A stretch of 9,599 bases of DNA, taken from positions 1-9,599 of the forward strand of contig CAJQPD010000229.1 of NCBI GenBank assembly GCA_905480085.1, in the 5' to 3' direction. How positions within the stretch are numbered: the stretch's first letter is position 1; the number at the start of each line of letters is the position of its first letter. The DNA comes from an uncultured Acidimicrobiia bacterium (GTDB lineage Bacteria; Actinomycetota; Acidimicrobiia; Spongiisociales; JAENVV01). The position numbers and the translations under genes are program-made. Below the pieces are notes generated by a model. The model was not told the origin of the DNA, ran no database searches, and saw only the letters and a list, made by a program, of their open reading frames with translations. Shown here one piece after another: positions 1-7,307 of the stretch.

Positions 1-1
1 T

Positions 2-1252
2 CTCCGTGTTGTGCAATCGGCCGAAGAACTCGAAGAGGCGTTCGACGGGGCCAGGCGAGAAGCCGACGCCTACTTCGGAGATCCCGCCGTATATGTCGAA
101 AAGTACCTGGCGCGGCCCCGGCACATCGAAGCTCAGATCCTGACCGACGCGGCCGGCGTGACTCATTTCCTCGGCGAGCGTGATTGCTCGGTGCAGCGCC
201 GTCATCAAAAACTCATCGAGGAGACGCCTGCGTTCGGTATGACCGATGCCCAGCGGACCGAATTGGCCACCGCCGCTCGACTGGTCGCCGACGCCTGTGA
301 CTACCGGAACGCCGGAACCGTGGAATTCCTCATGGATGAAGACGGCTCGCTCTACTTTCTGGAAATGAACACCCGGTTGCAGGTCGAGCACACGGTGACC
401 GAAGCCGTTACCGGCATTGACCTGGTTCACGCTCAACTTCGGATCGCGTCAGGCGAAAGCCTCGACATCGGAGAGATCACCCCCCGGGGCCACGCCATCG
501 AGTTTCGGATCAATGCAGAGGACCCGGCCGCCGGGTTCTTGCCGAGCCCAGGTCAGATCGTCGAGTATCGGGAGCCGGCCGGTTTCGGTGTCAGGGTTGA
601 TGGATGGGTCACGACCGGCACACGCGTGACTCAGTATTACGACAACCTGATCGCCAAACTCATCGTCTGGGGGGCGACCCGCGACGAGGCCCTTGCGAGG
701 GCGCGGGGGGTCCTGTCCGAATACACCATCAGTGGCCTGGCTACGACGATCCCGGCCCATCGCCAGATCCTCGACCATCCCACGTTCATTGCAGGCAAAC
801 ACACCACCAAATTCGTCGAACAAGAACTCGACTTCTCTGGCGGGCTACAAACCGTCTCGGGAACCTTGCCCTCAGATGAGGCGACGAGCCAGCGCACGAT
901 GACCGTAGAGGTGGGCGGTCGCAGGTTCGACGTTACCTTCTGGGCCCCCGAAGCCCGGATCGCCAGTTCCGATCGGCGACCCTCGGCGCGCCGACGGTCG
1001 CCCAAACTGACCCGAACCGACGGCAACACGTCTATTGACGCCGGAGTCATTGCAGCTCCCATGCAAGGAACAATCGTAAAAGTGAGTGTGGCGGCGGGTG
1101 ATCGGGTTCACGAAGGCGCCACCATCTGTGTGCTGGAAGCCATGAAAATGGAGAACGAGGTCAAGTCGCCGATCTCAGGAGAAATCGTTGAGCTACGGGC
1201 GCAAGCCGGAGACACCGTTACGCCCGGCCAGGTTATCGCCATCGTCCGCTAG
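2..1252 (+). CDS. acyl-CoA carboxylase alpha subunit (biotin carboxylase + BCCP), 5' truncated
   Basis: Biotin-dependent carboxylase subunit. It carboxylates its own biotin using ATP and bicarbonate and hands CO2 to a separate carboxyltransferase that acts on acetyl-, propionyl- or a related acyl-CoA. The frame is open to the left edge (codons from base 2 read L-R-V), so the GTG at 11 is internal. Numbering from that GTG: the ATP-grasp part shows HIEAQ (38-42), GERDCSVQRRHQK (55-67) and EMNTRLQVEH (118-127). E118, N120 and R122 match E. coli AccC E288, N290 and R292, so roughly 170 N-terminal residues lie outside the window. The biotin carboxylase C-terminal domain follows (about 160-275), then a basic, probably flexible linker (about 315-340) and a biotinyl domain with AMKM, the biotinylated lysine being K379. 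The fused layout is the actinobacterial AccA/PccA type. The acyl substrate cannot be read from this subunit; the nearby mutase favours propionyl-CoA (inference). Confidence 0.95.
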   Translation, partial: LRVVQSAEELEEAFDGARREADAYFGDPAVYVEKYLARPRHIEAQILTDAAGVTHFLGERDCSVQRRHQKLIEETPAFGMTDAQRTELATAARLVADACDYRNAGTVEFLMDEDGSLYFLEMNTRLQVEHTVTEAVTGIDLVHAQLRIASGESLDIGEITPRGHAIEFRINAEDPAAGFLPSPGQIVEYREPAGFGVRVDGWVTTGTRVTQYYDNLIAKLIVWGATRDEALARARGVLSEYTISGLATTIPAHRQILDHPTFIAGKHTTKFVEQELDFSGGLQTVSGTLPSDEATSQRTMTVEVGGRRFDVTFWAPEARIASSDRRPSARRRSPKLTRTDGNTSIDAGVIAAPMQGTIVKVSVAAGDRVHEGATICVLEAMKMENEVKSPISGEIVELRAQAGDTVTPGQVIAIVR

Positions 1253-1271
1253 GCCAACGAGTTCGCCTAGC
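1248..1271. terminator. hairpin between convergent genes
   Basis: Inverted repeat GCTAGGC (1248-1254) / GCCTAGC (1265-1271) with a 10-base loop. It overlaps the stop codon of the carboxylase gene and lies just past the stop codon of the opposing oxidoreductase gene. Neither strand has a following T-run, so it is not a canonical intrinsic terminator. T-less hairpins between convergent genes are common in high-GC actinobacteria, and this one could serve both directions. Confidence 0.4.
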
Positions 1272-1277
1272 CAACCC

Positions 1278-2639
1278 TCAATCCGCCGCCTCGGTGAGGC
1301 TTTCCGATAGCGACGGATGCACCATCAACGTCTCGACAAGCGTCTCGACATGCAGCCGACCTTGCACCGCCAGTGCCAGGATTCCAATCAGCTCCGATGC
1401 CCGGTGACCAACAATGGTCCCGCCGAGAACTTCATGCGTAGCCGGGTCGGAATAGAGCTTCACGAACCCCCGTTCCTGCCCCTGAATGACGGATCGACTG
1501 TTCGACGCAAAGGGCACCTTCGTGCTCCTTATCCGCCGGCCGGCCGCCGCGACATCCGCCTCCTCGAGACCGACGGAGGCAATCTCCGGCTCGGCAAAGA
1601 TGGCTTGAGCTACCTTCGAGTAATCGATCGGTTTGACCTGAAACCCGAGAGCATGCTTGGCGAGTTTTCGCCCCTGCATCGACGCAACCGAGGATAAGGG
1701 CAATTTCCCCGTGACGTCTCCAGCCGCATAAATGTGAGGAACGTTGGTTCTCTGGAACTCGTCGACAGGGACATATCCATGGTCGGTCTCAACCCCGGCC
1801 GCCGCGAGGTCAAGCCCGCCGGTCAGTGGGACACTCCCGATCGCCAGAAGTGCGTGTGAACCGGTCACCGTCCGACCATCATCTGCGGTGATCACAACGC
1901 CCGAATCGGTGACTTCCGCCGCGATGGCTCTGGCGCCTTTGAGAAGCCGAACCCCCCGCTCGAGGAAGTCCTCTTCGAGGGCGGCCGCCACTTCGGCGTC
2001 GCGGTGGGGCAGCACTTGCTGGCGGCTCACCAAAAGGCTCACCTTGGCGCCCATGGACGCGAAAATGCTCACGAACTCCACCCCGGTTACCCCGGATCCG
2101 ATGACGACCATGTGCTCAGGGATATCGCCAAGGTGATAGGCATCACGGGTTGTCAGTAATCGTTTTCCATCGACGGCCGCCCAGTCCGGTATCCGGGGTG
2201 CCGAGCCGGTGGAAATGAGAGCGATATCGAAAGCGAGCTCAACTTCGCCATCCTCGGTGGTGGCGATAGCCGAGTTTGGACCGGTAAAACGTCCCCGGCC
2301 GTGAATAAGTCTCACTCCTTGGTCTTCAAGAACCTCAGATGTGTTCTCGGACAGATCCGTGGCGATACGATCCATGCGAGCGGACAGGCGCCGGAGATCG
2401 ACCGGACTTTGGTCGGCGGCAAAGCCAAGCTTCTCGGCGTTGCGTATCGAGTTCATCCGGATCGAGGACGCCACCATGGTCTTTGAAGGGATACAGTCCC
2501 ATAGGTGGGCCGCTCCACCGATGATCGACGACTCAACCAGAGTGACCTCGGCGTCGAGGGAGGCAGCCACCGTGGCAGCCATCGTTCCGGCCGGTCCACC
2601 ACCGATGATCAAAAAACGCAAGGGATTGTCGCCTGACAC
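1278..2639 (-). CDS. lpdA: LpdA-like NAD(P)H:quinone oxidoreductase (flavoprotein disulfide reductase family)
   Basis: FAD flavoprotein of 453 residues, normal family length. Seen: FAD-binding GGGPAG (13-18), second Rossmann motif GSGVTG (181-186), STGSAPRIP (143-151), AAGDVTG (305-311) and the C-terminal dimerisation domain. Where dihydrolipoamide dehydrogenase has the CxxxxC redox disulfide, this protein has Ala44 and only Cys49, so disulfide chemistry should be impossible. From memory, mycobacterial LpdA (Rv3303c, a quinone reductase distinct from the lipoamide dehydrogenase also called lpdA in E. coli) has the same GGAA...C arrangement and similar central stretches. The acidic residue usual after the second Rossmann strand in NAD-specific enzymes is replaced by V-S-R (204-206), which may allow NADPH (inference). 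HPSLSE (441-446) keeps the His and Glu of the lipoamide dehydrogenase active site. Start is GTG at 2639, with AGAGGA just upstream. Confidence 0.9.
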   Translation of the reverse strand: MSGDNPLRFLIIGGGPAGTMAATVAASLDAEVTLVESSIIGGAAHLWDCIPSKTMVASSIRMNSIRNAEKLGFAADQSPVDLRRLSARMDRIATDLSENTSEVLEDQGVRLIHGRGRFTGPNSAIATTEDGEVELAFDIALISTGSAPRIPDWAAVDGKRLLTTRDAYHLGDIPEHMVVIGSGVTGVEFVSIFASMGAKVSLLVSRQQVLPHRDAEVAAALEEDFLERGVRLLKGARAIAAEVTDSGVVITADDGRTVTGSHALLAIGSVPLTGGLDLAAAGVETDHGYVPVDEFQRTNVPHIYAAGDVTGKLPLSSVASMQGRKLAKHALGFQVKPIDYSKVAQAIFAEPEIASVGLEEADVAAAGRRIRSTKVPFASNSRSVIQGQERGFVKLYSDPATHEVLGGTIVGHRASELIGILALAVQGRLHVETLVETLMVHPSLSESLTEAAD

Positions 2640-2663
2640 GAATCCTCTTCACTAGGGACGATC

Positions 2664-2693
2664 AGGCTAGAGCCGAATTGGCCAGGCAACCAA
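2664..2693 (-). promoter_or_regulatory. possible weak promoter for the lpdA-like gene
   Basis: On the minus strand TTGGTT (2693-2688), an 18-base spacer, then TAGCCT (2669-2664) resemble a weak sigma-70-type promoter about 25 bases before the GTG start. The -35 matches consensus at only three of six positions. Read-through from the upstream mutase gene, 83 bases away on the same strand, is an equally good explanation for expression. Confidence 0.25.
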
Positions 2694-2720
2694 TAGCCGA
2701 CCATCCCCGCCGAGGTTGCC
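2685..2720 (-). terminator. possible hairpin after the mutase gene
   Basis: GGCAACC (2685-2691) and GGTTGCC (2714-2720) are perfect inverted repeats separated by 22 bases, immediately after the mutase stop codon. The loop is long, no T-run follows, and the downstream arm overlaps the candidate lpdA -35. It could be a weak terminator or attenuating structure, or chance. Confidence 0.25.
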
Positions 2721-2722
2721 GC

Positions 2723-4291
2723 TTATTCCCCGAACACTCCGAAGACCGACCGCAAGGCATCGGAAATCTCGCCGAGCGTGGCACCCGCTCCGAATGCGTC
2801 TCGTATGGCGGGCACAACGTTGGTCGGACCAGCGGCGACCGCTACCAGGTCGGTCAGCCGCGCCTGGACAACTTCGTCCTGACGGCGTAGCCGGTACTCA
2901 CGAAGCGCCAATTTCTGGTCGCTTTCCAGTTGCGGATCCACCAACTGACTGGCGAACTCTGCAGCTTCGTCAACCTGAAAAACGTTGACTCCAACCACAA
3001 GATCGTGGCCCGACTCCAGTCTTCTGGCCGCCTCATAGGCTGCCTGCTCGATGTAGGAGGTCTGTACTCCCTGTTCGACGGCCGCCACCGCTCCCCCCGC
3101 CCCATCGATCACGCTGATGAGTTCCCAGGCGGCAGCCTCCAACTGATCGGTCAGTGTCTCGACAAAATACGATCCGGCCAGTGGGTCGACAGTACCGGTG
3201 ATCCCCGACTCGTTGGCCAGGATTTGCTGTGTGCGAAGGGCAACCGTTGCCGACGCCTCGGTGGGAAGTCCGAGCGCTTCGTCAAAGGCGTTCGTGTGAA
3301 GAGACTGGGTGCCCCCGAGGACCGCCGCCATGGCCTGTACGGTGGTGCGAACAACATTGTTCAGCGGTTGTTGGGCCGTCAACGTACTTCCGGCGGTTTG
3401 GGTGTGAAAACGCATCCGCCAGGCGTCGGGAGATCGGGCTCCGATCCGGTCGCGCATGAGCGTCGCCCAAATCCGGCGGGCCGCCCGAAATTTGGCCACT
3501 TCCTCGAAAAAGTCATTGTGACTATTCCAGAAAAAGGACAACCTGGGAGCGAAATCGTCGACCTCAAGACCGGCTTCAATCGCTGCCTCAACATACGCGA
3601 TGCCGTTCGTGATGGTGAACGCCAACTCCTGGGCCGCCGTCGACCCGGCTTCTCGAATGTGATAGCCGGAAATCGAGATCGTATTCCAGCCAGGAATCTC
3701 ATCCGCACAATATGCAAACAGGTCGGTGATGACGCGCATCGACGGTCGCGGTGGAAAGATGTACGTACCCCTGGCAATATATTCTTTGAGAATGTCGTTC
3801 TGAATCGTCCCCCGCAGCAACGATGCGTCAATGCCGCGCTCGGCAGCCACCAACTGATAGCCGACGAGCAAAATGGCAGCCGTCGAGTTGATGGTCATTG
3901 AGGTGCTAACTCGATCGAGGGGAAGTCCATCAAAGAGCACTCGAAGGTCGTCAAGTGTGTCAATCGCGACGCCGACCTTCCCAACCTCGCCGGCCGCCAT
4001 TGGATGGTCCGAGTCGTAGCCCATCTGCGTCGGAAGGTCGAAGGCCACCGACAGTCCGGTTTGACCGGCCGCCAGCAGGGCTTTGAAACGTTCGTTGGTT
4101 GCCACCGCAGAACCGAACCCCGCGTACTGACGCATCGTCCAAAGCCGGCCGCGGTACATCGAGGGATACGGCCCCCTGGTGAACGGGTATTCCCCGGGTG
4201 CCCCGATGCGTTCAGGATCGACGGGGCGATCCGGGCCATAGAGCACATCGATCTCAATCCCGCTACTGGTGTGCCTGGATTCGTTTGACAT
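2723..4291 (-). CDS. methylmalonyl-CoA mutase-type catalytic subunit lacking the B12-binding domain
   Basis: Large, TIM-barrel subunit of an adenosylcobalamin-dependent acyl-CoA mutase, 522 residues. Aligned by spacing with Propionibacterium methylmalonyl-CoA mutase, Tyr56 (RQYAGF), Arg174 (ARGTYIFPP) and His211 (SGYH) fall exactly where Tyr89, Arg207 and His244 lie. The Tyr/Arg pair binds the carboxylate of methylmalonyl-CoA; isobutyryl-CoA mutases carry Phe/Gln there, so methylmalonyl-CoA is the favoured substrate. Other family blocks seen are [17 protein letters not shown] (79-95), [10 protein letters not shown] (161-170) and APRLSFFW further on. The protein ends at [12 protein letters not shown], the usual end of the barrel domain, with no DxHxxG cobalamin motif. 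A separate small B12 subunit must therefore be encoded elsewhere, as in IcmA/IcmB-type mutases. The ATG at 4291 has GGAG 10 bases upstream. Probable role: methylmalonyl-CoA to succinyl-CoA in propionate or branched-chain metabolism. Confidence 0.93.
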   Translation of the reverse strand: MSNESRHTSSGIEIDVLYGPDRPVDPERIGAPGEYPFTRGPYPSMYRGRLWTMRQYAGFGSAVATNERFKALLAAGQTGLSVAFDLPTQMGYDSDHPMAAGEVGKVGVAIDTLDDLRVLFDGLPLDRVSTSMTINSTAAILLVGYQLVAAERGIDASLLRGTIQNDILKEYIARGTYIFPPRPSMRVITDLFAYCADEIPGWNTISISGYHIREAGSTAAQELAFTITNGIAYVEAAIEAGLEVDDFAPRLSFFWNSHNDFFEEVAKFRAARRIWATLMRDRIGARSPDAWRMRFHTQTAGSTLTAQQPLNNVVRTTVQAMAAVLGGTQSLHTNAFDEALGLPTEASATVALRTQQILANESGITGTVDPLAGSYFVETLTDQLEAAAWELISVIDGAGGAVAAVEQGVQTSYIEQAAYEAARRLESGHDLVVGVNVFQVDEAAEFASQLVDPQLESDQKLALREYRLRRQDEVVQARLTDLVAVAAGPTNVVPAIRDAFGAGATLGEISDALRSVFGVFGE

Positions 4292-4299
4292 GCCCTAAG

Positions 4300-4335
4300 A
4301 TCTCCAACCCTGTAAAGTTATAGATTACCGGCAAC
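4300..4335. promoter_or_regulatory. AT-rich divergent promoter region
   Basis: The 75-base gap between the mutase gene (-) and the PBP gene (+) contains a conspicuous AT-rich patch, 4311-4327, in otherwise GC-rich DNA. The minus strand offers TATAAC (4322-4317) or TAATCT (4327-4322) as a -10. The plus strand offers TATAGA (4319-4324) or TAGATT (4321-4326). No convincing -35 stands at the right distance for any of them. Because the candidate -10 elements overlap, the two genes might compete for polymerase. Confidence 0.35.
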
Positions 4336-4366
4336 TTTTCCCGACCCCCTTTCGTTGGATATCCGT

Positions 4367-6814
4367 ATGACCACCAACATCCATCAGCTAGAGAGGCGCG
4401 AGCGGCGCGGCAAGTGGTTCGTCGCAACGGCCATCCTGCTATCCATCAGCGTATTGACCGCTTCATGGGTCGGTCTTTTCTCATTTATGGCAGCCACGAC
4501 CGCCCACAGTGTGATGGTCGACATGGAATCGGCCATCATCCCCGAAGTCGACGGAGACGCGTTGAACTTCCCGAACCTCTCTCGCGTGTCACTCGTCTAT
4601 GCGTCGAACGGCACGCTGCTCGCCGAACTCCACGATGGCATCGTCTCAGAACCCGTTCGCTTCGAAGACATACCCGACGTCATGATCGATGCGATTCTCG
4701 CTGCCGAGGACGCAGACTTCTTTCAACACTCGGGAGTCGACTGGAGCGCCATCGCGTCGGCCTTTATCGACAATTTGAGTTCGGATACCCAGCGCGGTGG
4801 GTCCACGATCACCCAGCAGGTCGTAAAGAAGACTTTTGTTGGGGATGAGGTTTCCTATGAGCGCAAGCTGCGTGAGGCAGTGACAGCTATCGAGTTGGAG
4901 CGTCGCTACTCCAAGGAGCAGATCCTGGAGTACTACTTGAACTCCGTCTACTTCGGCTCCAGCGCCTACGGTGTCCGAGCCGCCGGCCGCGAGTTCTTCG
5001 ATAAGGAGCTCGACGAGCTAACCGTTGCCGAAGCTGCCACGCTGGCCGTACTTCCTCGCAACCCTTCCGTCTACAGTCCCCGCTCCAACCCGGAGACAAC
5101 CCTCGACCGGCGCAACAGTGTCATCGACGAAATGTTCGACGCCGATTTCATCACGCAGGACCAGCGCAATCTCGCCATTGCCGAAAACATGTCGATCGCG
5201 CCGCCCAAAACATTCATCAGCCCGGCCGATCATGTCGTCGCCGAAGTCAAACGACGACTACTCGATGATCCGGAATTCGAGTTCCTGGGAGCTACCCGCG
5301 ACGAACGCAAGCAGGCCATCTTCGGATGCCCGGCCGATGACGTTGAGTGTGAAGGCGGGGGTGGACTGAATATCCGCTTAACCATCGATCTTGACCTCCA
5401 GAACGCCGCCAACGACATCCTCCACAACTGGCTACCTACCCCGGCGGATCCCACGGAGAAGGCTCCCACCGGGGCCATCGCCACCGTGGATTCCAAGACT
5501 GGCGCCATCCTGGTCATGGCATCCGGCTTGCCATTTGGAGAAGAGCAGTTTGATCTGGCTACCCAGGGCAAGCGCAATCCTGGATCGGCCTTCAAGCCGT
5601 TCGCGCTGGTGGCTGCACTCGAGGCGGGCACCTCGCTTAACTCTTTTTGGGACTCCAAGAGTCCCAAAGAGTTCGAGATCGGCGGGGGTCAGGTTTGGAC
5701 CGTGAGTAACGCGGGCGGTGGCGGATCCGGGCTCATGCGACTCTTCGACGCTACATACAACTCGGTCAACGTCGTATACGCCGGTGTCGCCATCGAAACC
5801 GGTCCCGAGAAAATCGTCGACGTCGCCCACCGGATGGGGGTCAAGTCAGATTTACCGGCCGTTCCCGCCATCACACTGGGCGTGGGAGCGGTTTCCCCGC
5901 TTGAGATGGCGTCGGCTTTTACCAACTTCTCGACCAATGGTTTCTGGGCAGAGAGCTACCTCGTCGAGTCGATCACGGACTCGGCAGGCAGCATCATCTA
6001 CCAGCACGAGATCAACCGCGTTCAAGTGGTTGACGCGGCCGTAATCGCCGCCGCCCGCCAACCACTTGAGGTCGTACCCGTGAGCGGCACCGCCCCGCGG
6101 GCCAACATTGGACGACCACAGGGTGGGAAGACCGGTACCCATCAAAATTACCGGGAAGCCTGGTTCGTAGGATTCGTCCCCCAGGCAGCGACTGCCGTCT
6201 GGGTGGGTTTTCCAGACAGTCAGATACCACTGACAAACGTCCGGATCCACGGTGAGACCTACTCGAGAGTCTTCGGTGGAAGTGTCCCGGCGCCGATCTG
6301 GAAAGAGTTCATGCAGATCTATCTCGCAGACAAGCCCGCCGATGACTTCCCACCCGATCCGGAAGGAATCTCCGCCTACTTGCGAACCCCATCGACCGAC
6401 GTACCGGACGTGGTGGGCATGCTTGAAGAAGAAGCAACCGACGCTATTGCTACCGCGCACCTCAACACAGTCGTCGAGGAGGTGCCATCAAATGAGCCGG
6501 CTGGCACCGTCATTGCTCAGCTACCTGAAGCCGGTGCCGTCCTGCCTCAGGGTTCGTCGGTCACCATCTCGATCTCCGTCGAAGGTCGACCTCTCCCCCT
6601 GTTTGAAGGACTCGACCAGGCCCAATTCGAACGGGCATTCAACAACTTCCAGGCTGAGACCGGAATCACCTTGCTCGTCGATTTTCAGACTGTCGAAACA
6701 GGCGACTCCAACAAGGTCGGCAAAATCGTCCGGCAACGACCGGCCCCCGGCACCCTGGTCGGAGACGGCGATACGATCATCATCATCTTCGCGGTACGGA
6801 AAAGCGAGGGTTGA
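4367..6814 (+). CDS. bifunctional class A penicillin-binding protein with two PASTA domains
   Basis: Cell-wall synthase that polymerises lipid II and cross-links peptidoglycan outside the membrane; 815 residues from the ATG at 4367. A TTG at 4355 is in frame but has no ribosome site, whereas the ATG has GGAT 6 bases upstream. Order of parts: short basic cytoplasmic tail, one membrane segment (about 17-43), then GT51 glycosyltransferase with EDADFFQHSG (catalytic Glu114), GGSTITQQ (144-151) and ERKLREAVTAIELE (165-178). The transpeptidase follows with the nucleophile in SAFK (Ser407, Lys410), SVN (466-468) and KTGT (588-591). Two PASTA repeats end the protein (about 677-740 and 741-810). PASTA domains bind muropeptides or beta-lactams in related proteins, and actinobacterial PonA-type PBPs carry them; the second repeat here is divergent. 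Cys321 and Cys328 between the catalytic domains could form an extracellular disulfide (inference). Confidence 0.96.
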   Translation: MTTNIHQLERRERRGKWFVATAILLSISVLTASWVGLFSFMAATTAHSVMVDMESAIIPEVDGDALNFPNLSRVSLVYASNGTLLAELHDGIVSEPVRFEDIPDVMIDAILAAEDADFFQHSGVDWSAIASAFIDNLSSDTQRGGSTITQQVVKKTFVGDEVSYERKLREAVTAIELERRYSKEQILEYYLNSVYFGSSAYGVRAAGREFFDKELDELTVAEAATLAVLPRNPSVYSPRSNPETTLDRRNSVIDEMFDADFITQDQRNLAIAENMSIAPPKTFISPADHVVAEVKRRLLDDPEFEFLGATRDERKQAIFGCPADDVECEGGGGLNIRLTIDLDLQNAANDILHNWLPTPADPTEKAPTGAIATVDSKTGAILVMASGLPFGEEQFDLATQGKRNPGSAFKPFALVAALEAGTSLNSFWDSKSPKEFEIGGGQVWTVSNAGGGGSGLMRLFDATYNSVNVVYAGVAIETGPEKIVDVAHRMGVKSDLPAVPAITLGVGAVSPLEMASAFTNFSTNGFWAESYLVESITDSAGSIIYQHEINRVQVVDAAVIAAARQPLEVVPVSGTAPRANIGRPQGGKTGTHQNYREAWFVGFVPQAATAVWVGFPDSQIPLTNVRIHGETYSRVFGGSVPAPIWKEFMQIYLADKPADDFPPDPEGISAYLRTPSTDVPDVVGMLEEEATDAIATAHLNTVVEEVPSNEPAGTVIAQLPEAGAVLPQGSSVTISISVEGRPLPLFEGLDQAQFERAFNNFQAETGITLLVDFQTVETGDSNKVGKIVRQRPAPGTLVGDGDTIIIIFAVRKSEG

Positions 6815-6836
6815 GTTCGGCAGGCAAACATAGTGG

Positions 6837-6864
6837 TTGACATTGGTTAACGTTGTGTGATATT
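6837..6864 (+). promoter_or_regulatory. strong sigma-70-type promoter, leaderless arrangement
   Basis: Consensus -35 TTGACA (6837-6842), a 16-base spacer and -10 GATATT (6859-6864, four of six matches). The start point expected about 7-9 bases beyond the -10 falls at or within a base or two of the GTG at 6873, and no ribosome site precedes that GTG. Leaderless messages are common in actinobacteria. A ten-base direct repeat, TAACGTTGTG (6848-6857) and TAACGGTGAG (6868-6877, 8 of 10 identical), is spaced exactly 20 bases apart and could be an operator. Confidence 0.6.
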
Positions 6865-6872
6865 TCGTAACG

Positions 6873-7250
6873 GTGAGACCTGTCGTACCCGGGACCGAGG
6901 AAAACCTCGCTGCATCAGCCGCCGCACCAATCCCGGGTGCGCCAGGTCCTCGTCGGTCCGCTCAACCACGGCCGTGGGTTCGCCCGCACCTCTACGAGCG
7001 TCCGGCCCCGATCCTCTTCACCGATCCTTACGTTCGCTCCCGTTGGACGGCCGCACTCGGCCCTCAGGCAGTCGCCGACTTGCTGCGTTTGATCAGGGCA
7101 GCCGAACAGGGTCGGCGCATTCGCCGTCCGATTCGTCTCCAATCGCTGGTGGCCGCCGGCCTGGCTGTCTGGGCAGGCGGAGAACTGTTTGTCTCCCGCC
7201 AGATCCCGGAGGTCCCCACTCACCTCCTCCCTCGTCACCTCCGCCGATGA
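6873..7250 (+). CDS. uncharacterised small protein, possible winged-helix-like C-terminal half
   Basis: I do not recognise this 125-residue protein. Residues 1-45 are rich in Ala, Pro and Arg and look disordered. From about 48 on it looks folded: FTDPYVRSRWTAALGP (49-64), an amphipathic helix VADLLRLIRAAEQG (67-80), a basic patch RRIRRPIR (81-88), then LQSLVAAGLAVWAGGELFVS (89-108). That last stretch could be a helix followed by a beta hairpin, as at the end of a winged helix, which with the basic patch would suit nucleic-acid binding (inference, weak). No signal peptide or membrane segment is evident. GTG at 6873 is the only in-frame start before the folded part and fits the leaderless promoter just upstream. 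A frame with a plausible folded half and its own promoter argues that it is real. It lies 57 bases before the dodecin gene and could be co-transcribed with it. Confidence 0.65.
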   Translation: MRPVVPGTEENLAASAAAPIPGAPGPRRSAQPRPWVRPHLYERPAPILFTDPYVRSRWTAALGPQAVADLLRLIRAAEQGRRIRRPIRLQSLVAAGLAVWAGGELFVSRQIPEVPTHLLPRHLRR

Positions 7251-7294
7251 CCGACAGATAGCCCGCACCGGAGCGCCAGAATCGCATCGCCGTC

Positions 7295-7300
7295 TAGTCT
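7295..7300 (+). promoter_or_regulatory. possible -10 element for the dodecin gene
   Basis: TAGTCT fits the actinobacterial TANNNT -10 pattern and lies 7 bases before the dodecin ATG, which itself has no clear ribosome site. This is the geometry of a leaderless start. No good -35 is visible at 16-18 bases, so the call is weak. Confidence 0.3.
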
Positions 7301-7307
7301 CCTGGTC

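Noticed and set aside
2930..3901. 323-residue open frame on the plus strand
   Set aside because: It lies wholly antisense to the mutase gene, whose catalytic residues and family blocks are intact. Its protein is Arg/Gly-rich with no recognisable motif; such shadows are expected in high-GC DNA.
4355..4366. TTG at 4355 as the start of the PBP gene
   Set aside because: The bases before it are C-rich with no ribosome site; GGAT lies at a good distance before the ATG at 4367.
5852..6460. 202-residue minus-strand frame within the PBP gene
   Set aside because: Antisense to the transpeptidase domain, which is clearly coding, and no family pattern is visible.
6252..6833. 193-residue plus-strand frame overlapping the PBP 3' end
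   Set aside because: Alternate frame of the PASTA region with low-complexity Ser/Pro/Arg composition; the PBP frame carries the PASTA repeats.
6857..7268. Alternative frames over the small gene at 6873, including 6857-7261 (+) and 6915-7268 (-)
   Set aside because: The 6857 frame gives an Arg/Ser/Pro-rich chain with no fold pattern and the minus frame shows none either; the 6873 frame has helices, a basic patch and a matching promoter.
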